DNA from: Streptomyces wedmorensis
GTDB taxonomy: Bacteria > Actinomycetota > Actinomycetes > Streptomycetales > Streptomycetaceae
Assembly: GCF_000716445.1 (NCBI RefSeq)
Contig: NZ_JNWK01000024.1
Location: 1 to 64,000, forward strand
Direction of reading: 5' to 3'
DNA: 64,000 nucleotides
The position numbers and the translations under genes are program-made. Of this stretch, positions 9,101-16,982 are shown in pieces. Below the pieces are notes generated by a model. That model saw only the letters and a program-made list of their open reading frames with translations, had not been told where the DNA came from and searched no databases. Positions within the stretch are counted from its first letter, which is position 1, and the number at the start of each line of letters is the position of its first letter.

Positions 9101-10585
9101 AGGGCCCGCCTCACGGTCTGGGACCTCGCGGGCGCGTCCGGCGCGTCCGATGACTCCGTGGACAGCCTGACCGTCGAGCGGCGGCTGCACCGCAACCTGC
9201 GCGGCCGTGACGTCGAGGCCCTCGCGCTCCACCGGGGCACGGCCGCCGTGGCCACCCATCTCACCGTGGCCGGGCCCCTCGTGGGGACCTGGTCCACCAC
9301 CCGGTCCGACGGCCTCCGGGTCGTCGAGTGGTCCGGGCACCCCCACGGCTCCGCCCTGCTGATCACCCCGGCCTCGGGCCCGGAGGTCACCCCGGCCTCG
9401 GCACCGGAGGCCGGGGCCGGGCCGATGTGCCTCTCGGCGACCGCGTACGCCGTGACCGCAAGGGCAGCCGACGGCACCGTCCTCGGCAGGACCCGCACCG
9501 ACGCGCCGGTGTCCCGCCTCCTCCCGGCCGACCGGGGACCGGACGGGCTCCGGCTGGTCTCCCTGGGCGCGGACGCCTGGTCCGCCAAGGGGTGGCACCT
9601 CGGCCCGCCGCCCGAGCAGGGCGAGACGGCCGACGATCCGGAGGTGACCGTCGGGACCGGGACGCACTCCGGCCGGCCCGTCGTGGTCGTCCAGGACGCC
9701 GACGGCACCCGCCTCCTGGACGGTGCGAGCGGCGCCGTGATCGACCGCATGGAGGAGCGGGAGGACGGCCCGGCCGTCGAGACCCACCCGGGTGCTCCGG
9801 TCGTCCTCCGGGACCGGCTCGCGAAGAAGCGGAGGAAGCGGCGGCAGCAGGTCGGGACGTGGCTCTGGTCGAGCGAGCCGCCCGCCTCCTTCCCCAGGAC
9901 GCGCGGACTGGTCCGGGCCTGCCCCGTACCGGGCGCCGGGGAGCCCGGCCTCCTCGCCTGCTTCGGCTACTACGAGATGGGCAGGCACTACATCGCCCTC
10001 CACACGCCCGACGGCCGGGTGGAGGAGCCCGTGGACGTCAGGCTGAACGACATCCACTCGGTGCGGCTGGTGCCGGACGGCGCACGGGTCCTGGCCGTCG
10101 TCGTCGGGCGGCGCCACGAGTTCGACGGCAGCACCGAGGAAGCGCCGCCGCCCGAGCCCTACCTGACGGTTCGTTCGGTTCCGGACGATACGGTCCGGTT
10201 CGCCATGCGGCTGACCTCCGCGGACATCGTCCACGACCTGGGCCGGTGGCCGCAGGGCCCCGCCCTCGGGTACGTCACGCACGACGGCGAACTCGCCGTC
10301 CGCACCCGGTTCCCCGCCTCCTTCACAGCGCCCCCGGGGAACCCGGACATCGTCCCGCGCCCCGACCGGGTCCGTGTGACCGCGCTCCGGCTGCAGACCA
10401 GGAACGGCCGCCCCACGGTCCTCACCGCCGGCGCCGACGGCGCTCTGACGCTGTTCGCCGCGGACACCACCGAAGTCCTGCACCGGATCCACCTCGGCGG
10501 CGAGATCCGGGGCCTGGACTGGCTCGACGACGAACGGCTCTGCGTCCACACCGCGACGGGCATCCTCTGCCTGCGCCTCGGCTGA
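6158..10585 (+). CDS. caspase / STAND-ATPase / beta-propeller fusion protein
   Basis: A 1475-residue multidomain protein. Residues about 20-260 are a caspase-like (peptidase C14) fold: catalytic His93 in YWTGHGADG and Cys142 in LVIDTCWAG. Residues about 330-560 are a STAND/NACHT-like NTPase: Walker A GGPGVGKS with Lys352, and Walker B LIVDALDEAGE near residue 417. A helical region follows. From about residue 790 to the end are irregular WD40-like blades with the repeated pattern x-V/W-WD followed by Gly/Glu (RAWDTEGGE, WVWDVESRD). This order (protease effector, switch ATPase, sensor propeller) matches bacterial signalling NTPases implicated in phage defence and programmed death. Target and trigger are unknown. 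No signal peptide or membrane segment is seen. Start GTG 6158 is likely but 6188 is possible. Confidence 0.85.
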   Translation: MDGEGAGADGVRERAVIDRRLVAVGTGSYRHVPELPLMSEELRVAVRLFGGLGYRVDERITDAGLGATRDRLLDWAYRTDGTGSAVVVYWTGHGADGAGRHYLLCADSHPDRLAGTALATEDLTRYVLESGAERVLLVIDTCWAGLGVADSAAVAGRLSAALRQGADRGRATGRADGGRRLTDFAVIAVARAEEAASPMVFAAALETALARLSVSLKQRYLSVEQVVDTVNDIYRSAGIRQTARAHVETEGYSFFSFENTGFRPEALSDEGDVAELAARLARTGPEGLRRRADLENHFAPRGKGFEHTAPGRGGSYFVGRTAELDRIGHWLAHDDGTWGRGLVVTGGPGVGKSALLGKLLLRSGVRTADTPAPTAIHARHRFLEDLVAAVAEAAGVTAGTPQALLGALAARRAPLHLIVDALDEAGEAHGDDTEARRIATDLLCPLLRVPCVRLLVGTRPHVVDAFGGEPAVLDLDDSRESSGDDVAHYARRLLQAPDGPGSRGPYDDAGAETVAREIAARARGSFLSARIAARYLGRAPRPVDTAEPGWHARVPEVGETPGVTFLRVLRHQLGADHARGLPLLAALALAEGPGLPPDHVWRAIASACATDPSAERDAPGTSAAFAWEDIAWLLDAVGEHLVEELDADGRSVYRLYHQAYADALRGTLDPGARGRVAHALAGLVPEGPHGPEWAAAPPYVRRHLAEHAEGTELLDTLALDPEYLLTAAVSALQRVLNRAGTERARAAARAVGHCAALLHAPTDEGTRAAQLRLSAFQSGAEELAGAVRLRYPRLPWDTEWAEVAPVPYTTLGTFAGGVRGAAVVPAHGRTALVTAERDGPVRAWDTEGGELLAELPTDLGRITAVHGCATRPWAALRTADRIWVWDVESRDLIGAVPAPPRTVDCAVTHLGGECLVAALDRYGTVTLATASGEAPPLTLRADRRRALLWRAFDGDRLAVAHHEGRLRIAVTRVHRWKERGRRARLTVWDLAGASGASDDSVDSLTVERRLHRNLRGRDVEALALHRGTAAVATHLTVAGPLVGTWSTTRSDGLRVVEWSGHPHGSALLITPASGPEVTPASAPEAGAGPMCLSATAYAVTARAADGTVLGRTRTDAPVSRLLPADRGPDGLRLVSLGADAWSAKGWHLGPPPEQGETADDPEVTVGTGTHSGRPVVVVQDADGTRLLDGASGAVIDRMEEREDGPAVETHPGAPVVLRDRLAKKRRKRRQQVGTWLWSSEPPASFPRTRGLVRACPVPGAGEPGLLACFGYYEMGRHYIALHTPDGRVEEPVDVRLNDIHSVRLVPDGARVLAVVVGRRHEFDGSTEEAPPPEPYLTVRSVPDDTVRFAMRLTSADIVHDLGRWPQGPALGYVTHDGELAVRTRFPASFTAPPGNPDIVPRPDRVRVTALRLQTRNGRPTVLTAGADGALTLFAADTTEVLHRIHLGGEIRGLDWLDDERLCVHTATGILCLRLG

Positions 10586-10664
10586 CGCCGGGGAACCCGA
10601 CCGGGGCCGGGCCCGGCCGAGGCCCAGGAGGGGGCCTGGCCGACGCCCCGGGCCCGGGACGGGC

Positions 10665-10696
10665 GCCCGGCGCGGTGGACTCGCCGCGCGCCGGGC
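10665..10696. terminator. stem-loop between convergent genes
   Basis: GCCCGGCGCG (10665-10674) pairs exactly with CGCGCCGGGC (10687-10696) across a 12-nt loop, in the gap between the converging caspase-ATPase and acyl-CoA dehydrogenase genes. Other G/C stems overlap upstream. It probably terminates both. Confidence 0.55.
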
Positions 10697-10736
10697 CCGC
10701 GCCTGCGGCTACCGGCGCCTAAGGGTCCCCGCGGCC

Positions 10737-11951
10737 CTACAGGTACTGCTTCAGCTCCCGGCGGGCCAGCGACCGCTGGTGCACCTCGTCCGGGCCGTCC
10801 GCCAGCTTCAGCGTCCGTGCGGCCGCCCACAGCTCGGCCAGCGGGAAGTCCTGGGACACGCCGCCGGCCCCGTGCGCCTGCACGGCCTTGTCGATGATGT
10901 CGACGACCGCGCGCGGGGTCGCGATCTTGATGGCCTGGATCTCGGTGTGCGCGCCCCGGTTGCCGACGGTGTCCATGAGCCAGGCCGTCTTGAGGACGAG
11001 CAGCCGCAGCTGCTCGATCGTCACCCGGGCGTCCGCGATCCAGTTCTGGACGACGCCCTGCCCGGCGAGCGGCTTCCCGAACGCGGTACGCGAGACGGCG
11101 CGGCGGCACATCAGCTCGACGGCCCGCTCCGCCATGCCGATGAGGCGCATGCAGTGGTGGATGCGGCCGGGGCCGAGCCGGGCCTGGGCGATGGCGAAGC
11201 CGCTGCCCTCCTCGCCGATCAGATGCGAGGCGGGGACCCGGACGCCGTCGAACAGCACCTCGGCGTGGCCGCCGTGCGAGTGGTCCTCGTACCCGTACAC
11301 CCGCATCGCGCGCCGCACCTCCACGCCGGGGGTGTCGCGGGGCACCAGGATCATCGACTGCTGACGGCGCGGGTCGGCGCCGTCGGGGTCCGTCTTGCCC
11401 ATGACGATGAAGATCCTGCAGTCGGGGTTCATGGCCCCCGAGATGTACCACTTGCGTCCGTCGACGACGTACTCGTCGCCGTCCCGCCGGATCCGGGTCT
11501 CGATGTTGGTGGCGTCGGAGGAGGCGACCTCGGGCTCCGTCATCGCGAAGGCTGAACGGATCTCGCCCGCGAGCAGCGGCTCCAGCCACTGCTTCTGCTG
11601 TGCCTCGTCGCCGAACTGGGCGAGCAGCTCCATGTTCCCGGTGTCCGGGGCGGCGCAGTTGAGGGCGGTCGGGGCGAGGTGCGGGCTGCGGCCGGTGATC
11701 TCCGCCAGCGGCGCGTACTGGAGGTTGGTCAGCCCGGCCCCGTACCGCGCGTCGGGCAGGAACAGGTTCCACAGTCCCTGCCGCCGCGCCTCGGCCTTCA
11801 GCTCCTCGACGACCTGCGGGGTGTCCCAGGGCGACGCGAGCCGCGCCCGCTGCTCCTCGGCGACGGCCTCGGCCGGGTACACGTGCTCGTCCATGAAGGC
11901 GAGGAGCCTGGTCCGCAGTTCCTCGGTGCGGGCGTCGTACGCGAAGTCCAT
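10737..11951 (-). CDS. acyl-CoA dehydrogenase
   Basis: A 404-residue FAD-dependent acyl-CoA dehydrogenase of the ACAD10/11-like branch, which introduces an alpha-beta double bond in acyl-CoA. Seen: the N-terminal helical domain, the FAD/substrate motif FAMTEPEVASSDATNI (about residues 135-150), WYISGA, and in the C-terminal domain RTAFGKPLAG and QAHGAGGVSQDFPL. The catalytic base is not obvious; in many members it lies in the C-terminal domain. It starts 6 nt after the phosphotransferase stop, so the two form one operon. In actinomycetes this pair recurs and is thought to activate and oxidise hydroxy- or unusual acyl-CoAs. Length is normal. Confidence 0.93.
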   Translation of the reverse strand: MDFAYDARTEELRTRLLAFMDEHVYPAEAVAEEQRARLASPWDTPQVVEELKAEARRQGLWNLFLPDARYGAGLTNLQYAPLAEITGRSPHLAPTALNCAAPDTGNMELLAQFGDEAQQKQWLEPLLAGEIRSAFAMTEPEVASSDATNIETRIRRDGDEYVVDGRKWYISGAMNPDCRIFIVMGKTDPDGADPRRQQSMILVPRDTPGVEVRRAMRVYGYEDHSHGGHAEVLFDGVRVPASHLIGEEGSGFAIAQARLGPGRIHHCMRLIGMAERAVELMCRRAVSRTAFGKPLAGQGVVQNWIADARVTIEQLRLLVLKTAWLMDTVGNRGAHTEIQAIKIATPRAVVDIIDKAVQAHGAGGVSQDFPLAELWAAARTLKLADGPDEVHQRSLARRELKQYL

Positions 11952-11957
11952 GACGGA

Positions 11958-12980
11958 TCAGCCTTCCTGAAGGGTCGTGAGGCCGTGCTCGATGAAGACG
12001 GGGACGAGTTCGCCGATGCGGTCGAAGCCGGCGCCGACGGTCTGCCCGAGCGTGAAGCGGTAGTGGATGCCCTCCAGGATCACGGCGAGCTTGAACCAGG
12101 CGAAGGCCGTGTACCAGGAGAGGGTGGAGGTGTCGCGGCCGGAGCGGGCCGCGTAGCGCTCGACCAGTTCGGCGGCGCTCGGGTGCCCGGGGGCCGTGGC
12201 GGTGGTGGAGATGGGCGAGTTCGGCAGATCCAGCGGTGTGCTGTACATGACGAGCAGACCCAGGTCGGTGAGCGGGTCGCCCAGCGTGGACATCTCCCAG
12301 TCGAGGACGGCCCGGATGCGGTCGTCCCCGTCGATGAGGACGTTGTCCAGCCGGTAGTCGCCGTGGATCACGGTGGGCGCCGGGGACACCGGCAGCGCGC
12401 GCCCGAGCGCTGCGTGCAGTTCGTCGATGCCGGGCAGCTCACGGCCGCGCGAGGCGTCCAGCTGCTTGCCCCAGCGGCGCAGCTGCCGGTCCAGGAAGCC
12501 CTCGGGCCGGCCGAAGTCGCCGAGGCCGACGGCCGCCGGATCGACGGCGTGCAGGTCGACCAGCGTGTCGACGAGGCCCAGGACGGCGGCGCGGGTGCGC
12601 TCGGCGCCGAGCGGCGCGAGTTCGCCGGCCGAGCGGTACGGCGTCCCCTCGACGAACTCCATCACGTAGAACGGCGCCCCGAGCACCGACTCGTCCTCGC
12701 AGAACAGCACGACCCCGGGGACGGGCACAGCGGTTCCGGCCAGGGCGCTGATGACACGGTGCTCGCGCCTCATGTCGTGCGCGGTGGCGAGCACGTGCCC
12801 CAGCGGCGGCCGGCGCACGACCCAGCGGCCGGTGCCGTCGCTCACGACGTACGTCAGGTTCGACCGTCCGCCCTCGATCAACCGCGCTTCGAGCGGACCG
12901 GCCACGAGCCCGGGCCTCTCACGGTCGAGGAAGCGGCGCAGCTGCTCGGGGTCGAGTCCTGGCGGCGGGGCGGAGCTCAT
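11958..12980 (-). CDS. APH-family phosphotransferase
   Basis: A 340-residue aminoglycoside-phosphotransferase/choline-kinase-fold protein resembling the N-terminal kinase domain of eukaryotic ACAD10/11. The catalytic loop is VIHGDYRLDNVLID and the Mg-binding motif AVLDWEMSTLGDPLTDLG. The N-lobe nucleotide site includes SNLTYVV and WVVRRP. The ATG at 12980 is preceded by GGAGG at 9 nt. It is first in a two-gene operon with the acyl-CoA dehydrogenase. In eukaryotic ACAD10/11 the kinase domain phosphorylates 4-hydroxyacyl-CoAs for degradation; a similar role here is inference. Antibiotic resistance is unlikely in this context. The palindrome at 13021-13038 sits about 40 nt upstream of the start. 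Confidence 0.88.
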   Translation of the reverse strand: MSSAPPPGLDPEQLRRFLDRERPGLVAGPLEARLIEGGRSNLTYVVSDGTGRWVVRRPPLGHVLATAHDMRREHRVISALAGTAVPVPGVVLFCEDESVLGAPFYVMEFVEGTPYRSAGELAPLGAERTRAAVLGLVDTLVDLHAVDPAAVGLGDFGRPEGFLDRQLRRWGKQLDASRGRELPGIDELHAALGRALPVSPAPTVIHGDYRLDNVLIDGDDRIRAVLDWEMSTLGDPLTDLGLLVMYSTPLDLPNSPISTTATAPGHPSAAELVERYAARSGRDTSTLSWYTAFAWFKLAVILEGIHYRFTLGQTVGAGFDRIGELVPVFIEHGLTTLQEG

Positions 12981-13020
12981 GCGTGCGTACCTCCGGGTCG
13001 GCATCGGTCGGCGTTCATGA

Positions 13021-13038
13021 TGACCGACCAGTCGGTAT
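13021..13038. promoter_or_regulatory. TetR-type operator upstream of the phosphotransferase operon
   Basis: On the minus strand this reads ATACCGACTGGTCGGTCA: a palindrome with arms ACCGA/TCGGT around CTGG. It shares its first 12 bases with the operator at 4508-4526. It lies 41 nt upstream of the phosphotransferase start. Repression by the TetR protein at 5539 is the simplest inference. Confidence 0.6.
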
Positions 13039-13112
13039 GTCGTCCAGGCCGGCGGCGGAAAAGACCTCTCCGCACCCTGGCCCTCGATCCCATGTCTGAA
13101 TAGAGTTCACAT

Positions 13113-14435
13113 ATGGATTCGATGCTGATCATCGACGAGGTCCGACTCACCCCGATCCTCATCTCCGACCCTCCCCTCCTCAACGTCCAGGGCGTCCACC
13201 AGCCCTACACCCCCCGACTCATCGTCGAAGTCATCACCCGAGCCGGCACCACCGGCCTCGGCGAGACCTACGGCGACCGCGTCTACCTGGACCTCGCCCG
13301 CCCCCTGGCCGACGCCCTCCCCGGCCACCCGGTCACGGACGTGAACGCGCTGTTCGAATTGGCCGGAGTGGGAAGACCAGCGGCGGGGGAGAGGAACGCA
13401 GGGGCGTCGTCGTCACCGCCGCATGCACCGGTCACGGAGGCGGGGGTCGACGCCGCCGGTCTGCGAGGCGTGCGGACCGCCGACAAACTCCGCCTCTCCG
13501 TCGTCTCCGCTTTCGAGACCGCCTGCCTCGACGCCCTCGGCAAGACCCTCGGCCTGCCCGTCCACGCCCTCCTCGGCGGCAAGGTCCGCGACTCGGTCGA
13601 GTACAGCGCCTACCTCTTCCACCGCTGGGCCGCCCACCCCGGCGACGGCCCCACGGACGACTGGGGCGCCGCCCTCGACCCGGCCGGCGTCGTCGCCCAG
13701 GCCCGCCGCTTCGACCGCCTCCACGGCTTCCGCTCCTTCAAACTCAAGGGCGGGGTGTTCCCGCCCGAGCAGGAGATCGCCACGATCCGCGCCCTCGCCG
13801 AGGCGTTCCCCGGCCGCCCCCTCCGCCTCGACCCCAACGGCGCCTGGTCCGTGGACACCTCACTCGCCGTCGCACACGAACTGCGGGACGTCCTCGAGTA
13901 CCTGGAGGACCCGGCGAGCGGCACCGACGCCATGGCCGAGATCGCCGCCCGTACGGACGTCCCGCTCGCCACCAACATGTGCGTGACCACCTTCGAGGAG
14001 ATCCCCGAGGCCTTCGCGGAGGACGCGGTACGGATCGTCCTCTGCGACCACCACTACTGGGGCGGACTCCACCGCACCCGCGAACTCGCCGCGCTCTGCC
14101 GGACCTACGGCATCGGGCTCTCCATGCACTCCAACACCCACCTGGGCATCAGCCTCGCCGCCATGACCCAGGTCGCCGCCACCCTCCCCGAGCTCCACCA
14201 CGCCTGCGACACCCACTACCCCTGGCAGACCGAGGACGTCGTCACCCCCCGCCCCGTCTTCCGCGCCGGGCGCATCCCCGTCTCCGACGCCCCTGGCCTC
14301 GGTGTCCAGCTCGACCGCCGGGCGCTCGCCGCGCTCCACCGCCGGTGGCTCACCGCCGACGTCGCCCTCCGCGATCGCGACGACACCGCCACCATCCTCT
14401 CCACCCACCCCACCTGGACCCCACCCCACTGGTAA
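13113..14435 (+). CDS. enolase-superfamily glucarate-dehydratase-like protein
   Basis: A 440-residue mandelate-racemase/enolase-superfamily member closest to D-glucarate dehydratase, which converts glucarate to 5-keto-4-deoxyglucarate. Seen: the Lys motif SFKLKGG, metal and substrate residues in RLDPNGAW, the Glu of EYLEDP, and the catalytic His in MHSNTHLG. Residues about 85-120 are an insertion rich in Ala, Gly, Ser and Pro with codon use unlike the flanks. The ATG at 13113 has no Shine-Dalgarno, but TAGAGT (13101-13106) lies 6 nt upstream, fitting a leaderless mRNA. It stands alone. A gluconate module lies about 11 kb away but nothing links them directly. Substrate could be another aldarate. 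Confidence 0.82.
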   Translation: MDSMLIIDEVRLTPILISDPPLLNVQGVHQPYTPRLIVEVITRAGTTGLGETYGDRVYLDLARPLADALPGHPVTDVNALFELAGVGRPAAGERNAGASSSPPHAPVTEAGVDAAGLRGVRTADKLRLSVVSAFETACLDALGKTLGLPVHALLGGKVRDSVEYSAYLFHRWAAHPGDGPTDDWGAALDPAGVVAQARRFDRLHGFRSFKLKGGVFPPEQEIATIRALAEAFPGRPLRLDPNGAWSVDTSLAVAHELRDVLEYLEDPASGTDAMAEIAARTDVPLATNMCVTTFEEIPEAFAEDAVRIVLCDHHYWGGLHRTRELAALCRTYGIGLSMHSNTHLGISLAAMTQVAATLPELHHACDTHYPWQTEDVVTPRPVFRAGRIPVSDAPGLGVQLDRRALAALHRRWLTADVALRDRDDTATILSTHPTWTPPHW

Positions 14436-14507
14436 CCCCCACCCCTACGACCCGTGGCCCGCGCCCGCGTGGGGCCCGCGCCCCCGTGGGCCTTCGCCCG
14501 TCTCCCA

Positions 14508-14920
14508 CCCCCGTGTGGGCAATCGTCCCGCCCTGTGGGGCCCGCACCCGTGTGGGCCTGCGCCTGCCTGGGCTGTTGCCCCACCCCGTGTGGGCCCGCG
14601 CGCGTGGGGCCGTACCCACCCCCTGTGTGGGCAATCGTCCCGCTGGGGCGGGACGGGTGGGCACACGGGACGGCGCCCTTGGCGGCGCCTCCGCCCCTGT
14701 TGCCCGAACCCGCACCCACAGCTCGGTGCGCACCGGGTGCGGGCTCGGGCGCGGAAGCCTGGGCCCGGCAAGGGGCGCCGTCCGTTGTGCCCACCCGTTC
14801 CGCCCCAGCGGAACGATTGCCCACAACGCGGGCGCACGGGCCCACAGCGCGCGGCGCATCCCACAACGAGGCGGGTGTGGGGTGGGCACCGCCCCGGCGG
14901 AACGATTGCCCACAACGGGC
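14508..14920. repeat. nested long inverted repeats filling the gene-free gap
   Basis: The 550 bp between 14436 and 14985 carry no convincing gene. The core is a near-perfect inverted repeat of about 58 bp: left arm 14624-14681, right arm 14769-14826. The intervening 87 bp contain a second stem of 15 bp (from 14703 and from 14736). An outer pair repeats the key string GTGGGCAATCGTCCCGC at about 14515 and its reverse complement form (GAACGATTGCCCAC) near 14900. Thus four copies of the element are present, two in each orientation. No transposase or target duplication was seen. It could fold as a giant hairpin and would also end convergent transcription. Confidence 0.85.
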
Positions 14921-14985
14921 TGGGCGGGCACAGCCCGCAGCGCCGGGGCGCGGGCCCGCGAGGGGGCCCGGGCGCAGCCTGGGGG

Positions 14986-15897
14986 TCAGGCGTGGCAGGC
15001 GACTGGGACGCCGCCGTTCATCGCCGCCATGTCGCCGAACACGGCGACGGGATCCAGCGGCGCCCCTTCCTCGCGTCCTTCCAGTTCGGCGTAGGCGCGG
15101 TGGAGGTTGGCGACGAGCCGCTCGCTCTCGCGCCAGGCGGCGAATTCGCCGAGGTCCGCGGCGCGGGCGGTCTCCAGGGGGGTGGCTCCCTTGGCGTAGC
15201 CGTCGGCGGCCAGTTCTTGGATCCAGCGGAGGTAGCGCTCGGTGGTGTCGTAGGCGGAGGGGTCGGTGACGCGACCGTGGCCGGGGACGACGGTGGGGGC
15301 GTCGAGGGAGCGGAGGAGGTCGAGGGCGCGCAGGGAGCCGGTGAGGGATCCCATGGGGAGGAACGGGGTTCCGCCGTGGAAGACGAGGTCGCCGGTGAAG
15401 ACGACGCCGTGGTCGGGGAGGTGGACGATGGAGTCGCCGGTGGTGTGGGCGGCGCCGGGGTGGATCACGCGTACTTCGATGTCCCCGACGTACAGGGTGA
15501 GGCGGTCGTGGTAGGTGAGGGACGGGGGGAGGATGTCGACGCGCCCGAAGTCGGTCTGCGGCCAGATGAGATGGAGCTGGTGGCCGGCGGCGAGCTGTTC
15601 GGCCCGGCAGTTCTCGTGTCCGACGATCCGCGCCTGGGGGTGGAAGACCCCGTTGCCGTAGGTGTGGTCGCCGTGGTGGTGCGTGGTGACGATCGTCGAC
15701 GGCAGGGGCAGTCCTTGGGCGAGGACGGCCTCGCGCAGGAGTCGTGCCCTGCGTTCGGTGGCGGCGGTGTCGACGAGCAGGGATTCGCCGGCGTCGCCGA
15801 GGAAGCCGGCGTTGTTCAGGCACCAGCCGCCGTCGGGCTGGACGAAGGCGTGGACGTTCGGCGCGAGGGCGACGACGTAGGGATCGGTGGCAGACAA
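14986..15897 (-). CDS. MBL-fold metallo-hydrolase
   Basis: A 303-residue metallo-beta-lactamase-fold hydrolase. The dinuclear metal site THHHGDH is at residues 72-78; later ligands are in HPGAAHTTGD, TGDLVFHG and VVPGHGRV. The family includes glyoxalase II, quinoprotein-relay hydrolases and others, and the sequence does not choose among them. No signal peptide. The start appears to be TTG at 15897, with GGGGGAA shortly upstream; no ATG/GTG fits better. The gene converges on the glucarate-dehydratase-like gene across the inverted-repeat block and diverges from the oxidoreductase at 16053. No partner gene suggests a pathway. Confidence 0.82.
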   Translation of the reverse strand: MSATDPYVVALAPNVHAFVQPDGGWCLNNAGFLGDAGESLLVDTAATERRARLLREAVLAQGLPLPSTIVTTHHHGDHTYGNGVFHPQARIVGHENCRAEQLAAGHQLHLIWPQTDFGRVDILPPSLTYHDRLTLYVGDIEVRVIHPGAAHTTGDSIVHLPDHGVVFTGDLVFHGGTPFLPMGSLTGSLRALDLLRSLDAPTVVPGHGRVTDPSAYDTTERYLRWIQELAADGYAKGATPLETARAADLGEFAAWRESERLVANLHRAYAELEGREEGAPLDPVAVFGDMAAMNGGVPVACHA

Positions 15898-16052
15898 AGG
15901 GATTCCCCCGGTTGAGAGCCCGATTGGACACGGCGAAGCGTGCCAGCCGTCCCTGCCCGGGGGGAAGTCGGAACGAACGGGTCCGCACGGGCTCGTGTCA
16001 CCGGCCCTCGTCCGAGTTGCGGCGTGCCGTACCTCCGCACAGGGTCGGAGGC

Positions 16053-16982
16053 ATGAAGGCGATCAGTTACAGCCGGTACGGCGGTCCCGAGGTGCTGGAG
16101 TACGGGGAGCGACCGGAGCCGAAGGTGGGGCCGGACGCGGTCCTGGTCAAGGTCCGGGCGGCGTCGGTGAACCCGGTGGACTGGAAGTGTCAGGCCGGGT
16201 ACCTGGACGGCATGATGGAGGCGGTGTTCCCGGTCGTTCCGGGCTGGGACGTCTCCGGGGTGGTCGTCCGGACCGGGGTGTCCGTGCCCGAGTTCACCGA
16301 GGGCGACGAGGTGATGGGTTACGTGCGCGAGGACTTCTTGTCCCGGGGCACCTTCGCCGAGTACGTCGCGGCCCCGGTCCGTACGCTCGCCCGCAAACCG
16401 CGCACGGTGGGTTTCGAGGAGGCCGCGGCACTGCCGCTGGTCGGCCTGACCGCCTACCAGGTGCTCCACCAGGCGCTGCTGGTCGGCGCCGGCGACACCG
16501 TACTCGTGCACGCGGCGGCGGGCGGGGTCGGCTCGATGGCGGTGCAGATCGCCAGGCACCTGGGCTGCCGGGTCATCGGCGCGGCACGGGAGGCGGGGCT
16601 CGAACAGGTCGCGGCGCTCGGCGCCGAGCCGGTCCGCTATGACGAGGCGACCTTCGCCGACCGGGTCCGGGCCTTGGCCCCGATGGGCCTGGACGCCGTT
16701 CTCGACACCATCGGCGGGCCGTACCTGAAGCTGTCCGCCGGGCTGCTCGCGCCCGGCGGCCGCCTGGCGTCGATCGCCGACGGCGAGGTCCTCGCGCTCG
16801 GCGGGCGCTACTTCTGGGTCCGGCCCGACCCCACCGACCTCGCGGTCCTCGCCGACCTCGTCGACGACGGCGTCGTGTCGGTGCGGGTGGCCAGGACCTT
16901 CCCCTTGGAACGCGCGGCGGACGCCCAGCGCGCCAACGCCGAGGGCGGCCTCAACGGCAAGGTCGTCGTCACGGTGCCCTGA
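16053..16982 (+). CDS. NADP-dependent quinone-oxidoreductase-like (zinc-free MDR) protein
   Basis: A 309-residue medium-chain dehydrogenase/reductase of the quinone oxidoreductase type, which reduces quinones or enones with NADPH. The N-terminal GroES-like domain has the typical VKVRAASVNPVDWK. The Rossmann motif is VHAAAGGVGSMAVQIA (about residues 148-165). Structural zinc cysteines are absent, as expected for this subgroup. The ATG at 16053 follows AGGGTCGGAGG. The gene is monocistronic, ending close to the converging oxidase gene. A role in redox or xenobiotic metabolism is likely; the substrate is unknown. Confidence 0.88.
   Translation: MKAISYSRYGGPEVLEYGERPEPKVGPDAVLVKVRAASVNPVDWKCQAGYLDGMMEAVFPVVPGWDVSGVVVRTGVSVPEFTEGDEVMGYVREDFLSRGTFAEYVAAPVRTLARKPRTVGFEEAAALPLVGLTAYQVLHQALLVGAGDTVLVHAAAGGVGSMAVQIARHLGCRVIGAAREAGLEQVAALGAEPVRYDEATFADRVRALAPMGLDAVLDTIGGPYLKLSAGLLAPGGRLASIADGEVLALGGRYFWVRPDPTDLAVLADLVDDGVVSVRVARTFPLERAADAQRANAEGGLNGKVVVTVP

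Noticed and set aside
6281..10549. Long open frame on the minus strand across the caspase-ATPase gene
   Set aside because: High G+C produces long antisense frames. Its protein is low-complexity Gly/Asp/Arg without domains, while the plus-strand frame has clear motifs and codon bias.
11958..12980. Aminoglycoside resistance gene
   Set aside because: The fold is shared, but the operon with an acyl-CoA dehydrogenase and the ACAD10/11-like motifs point to acyl-chain metabolism instead.
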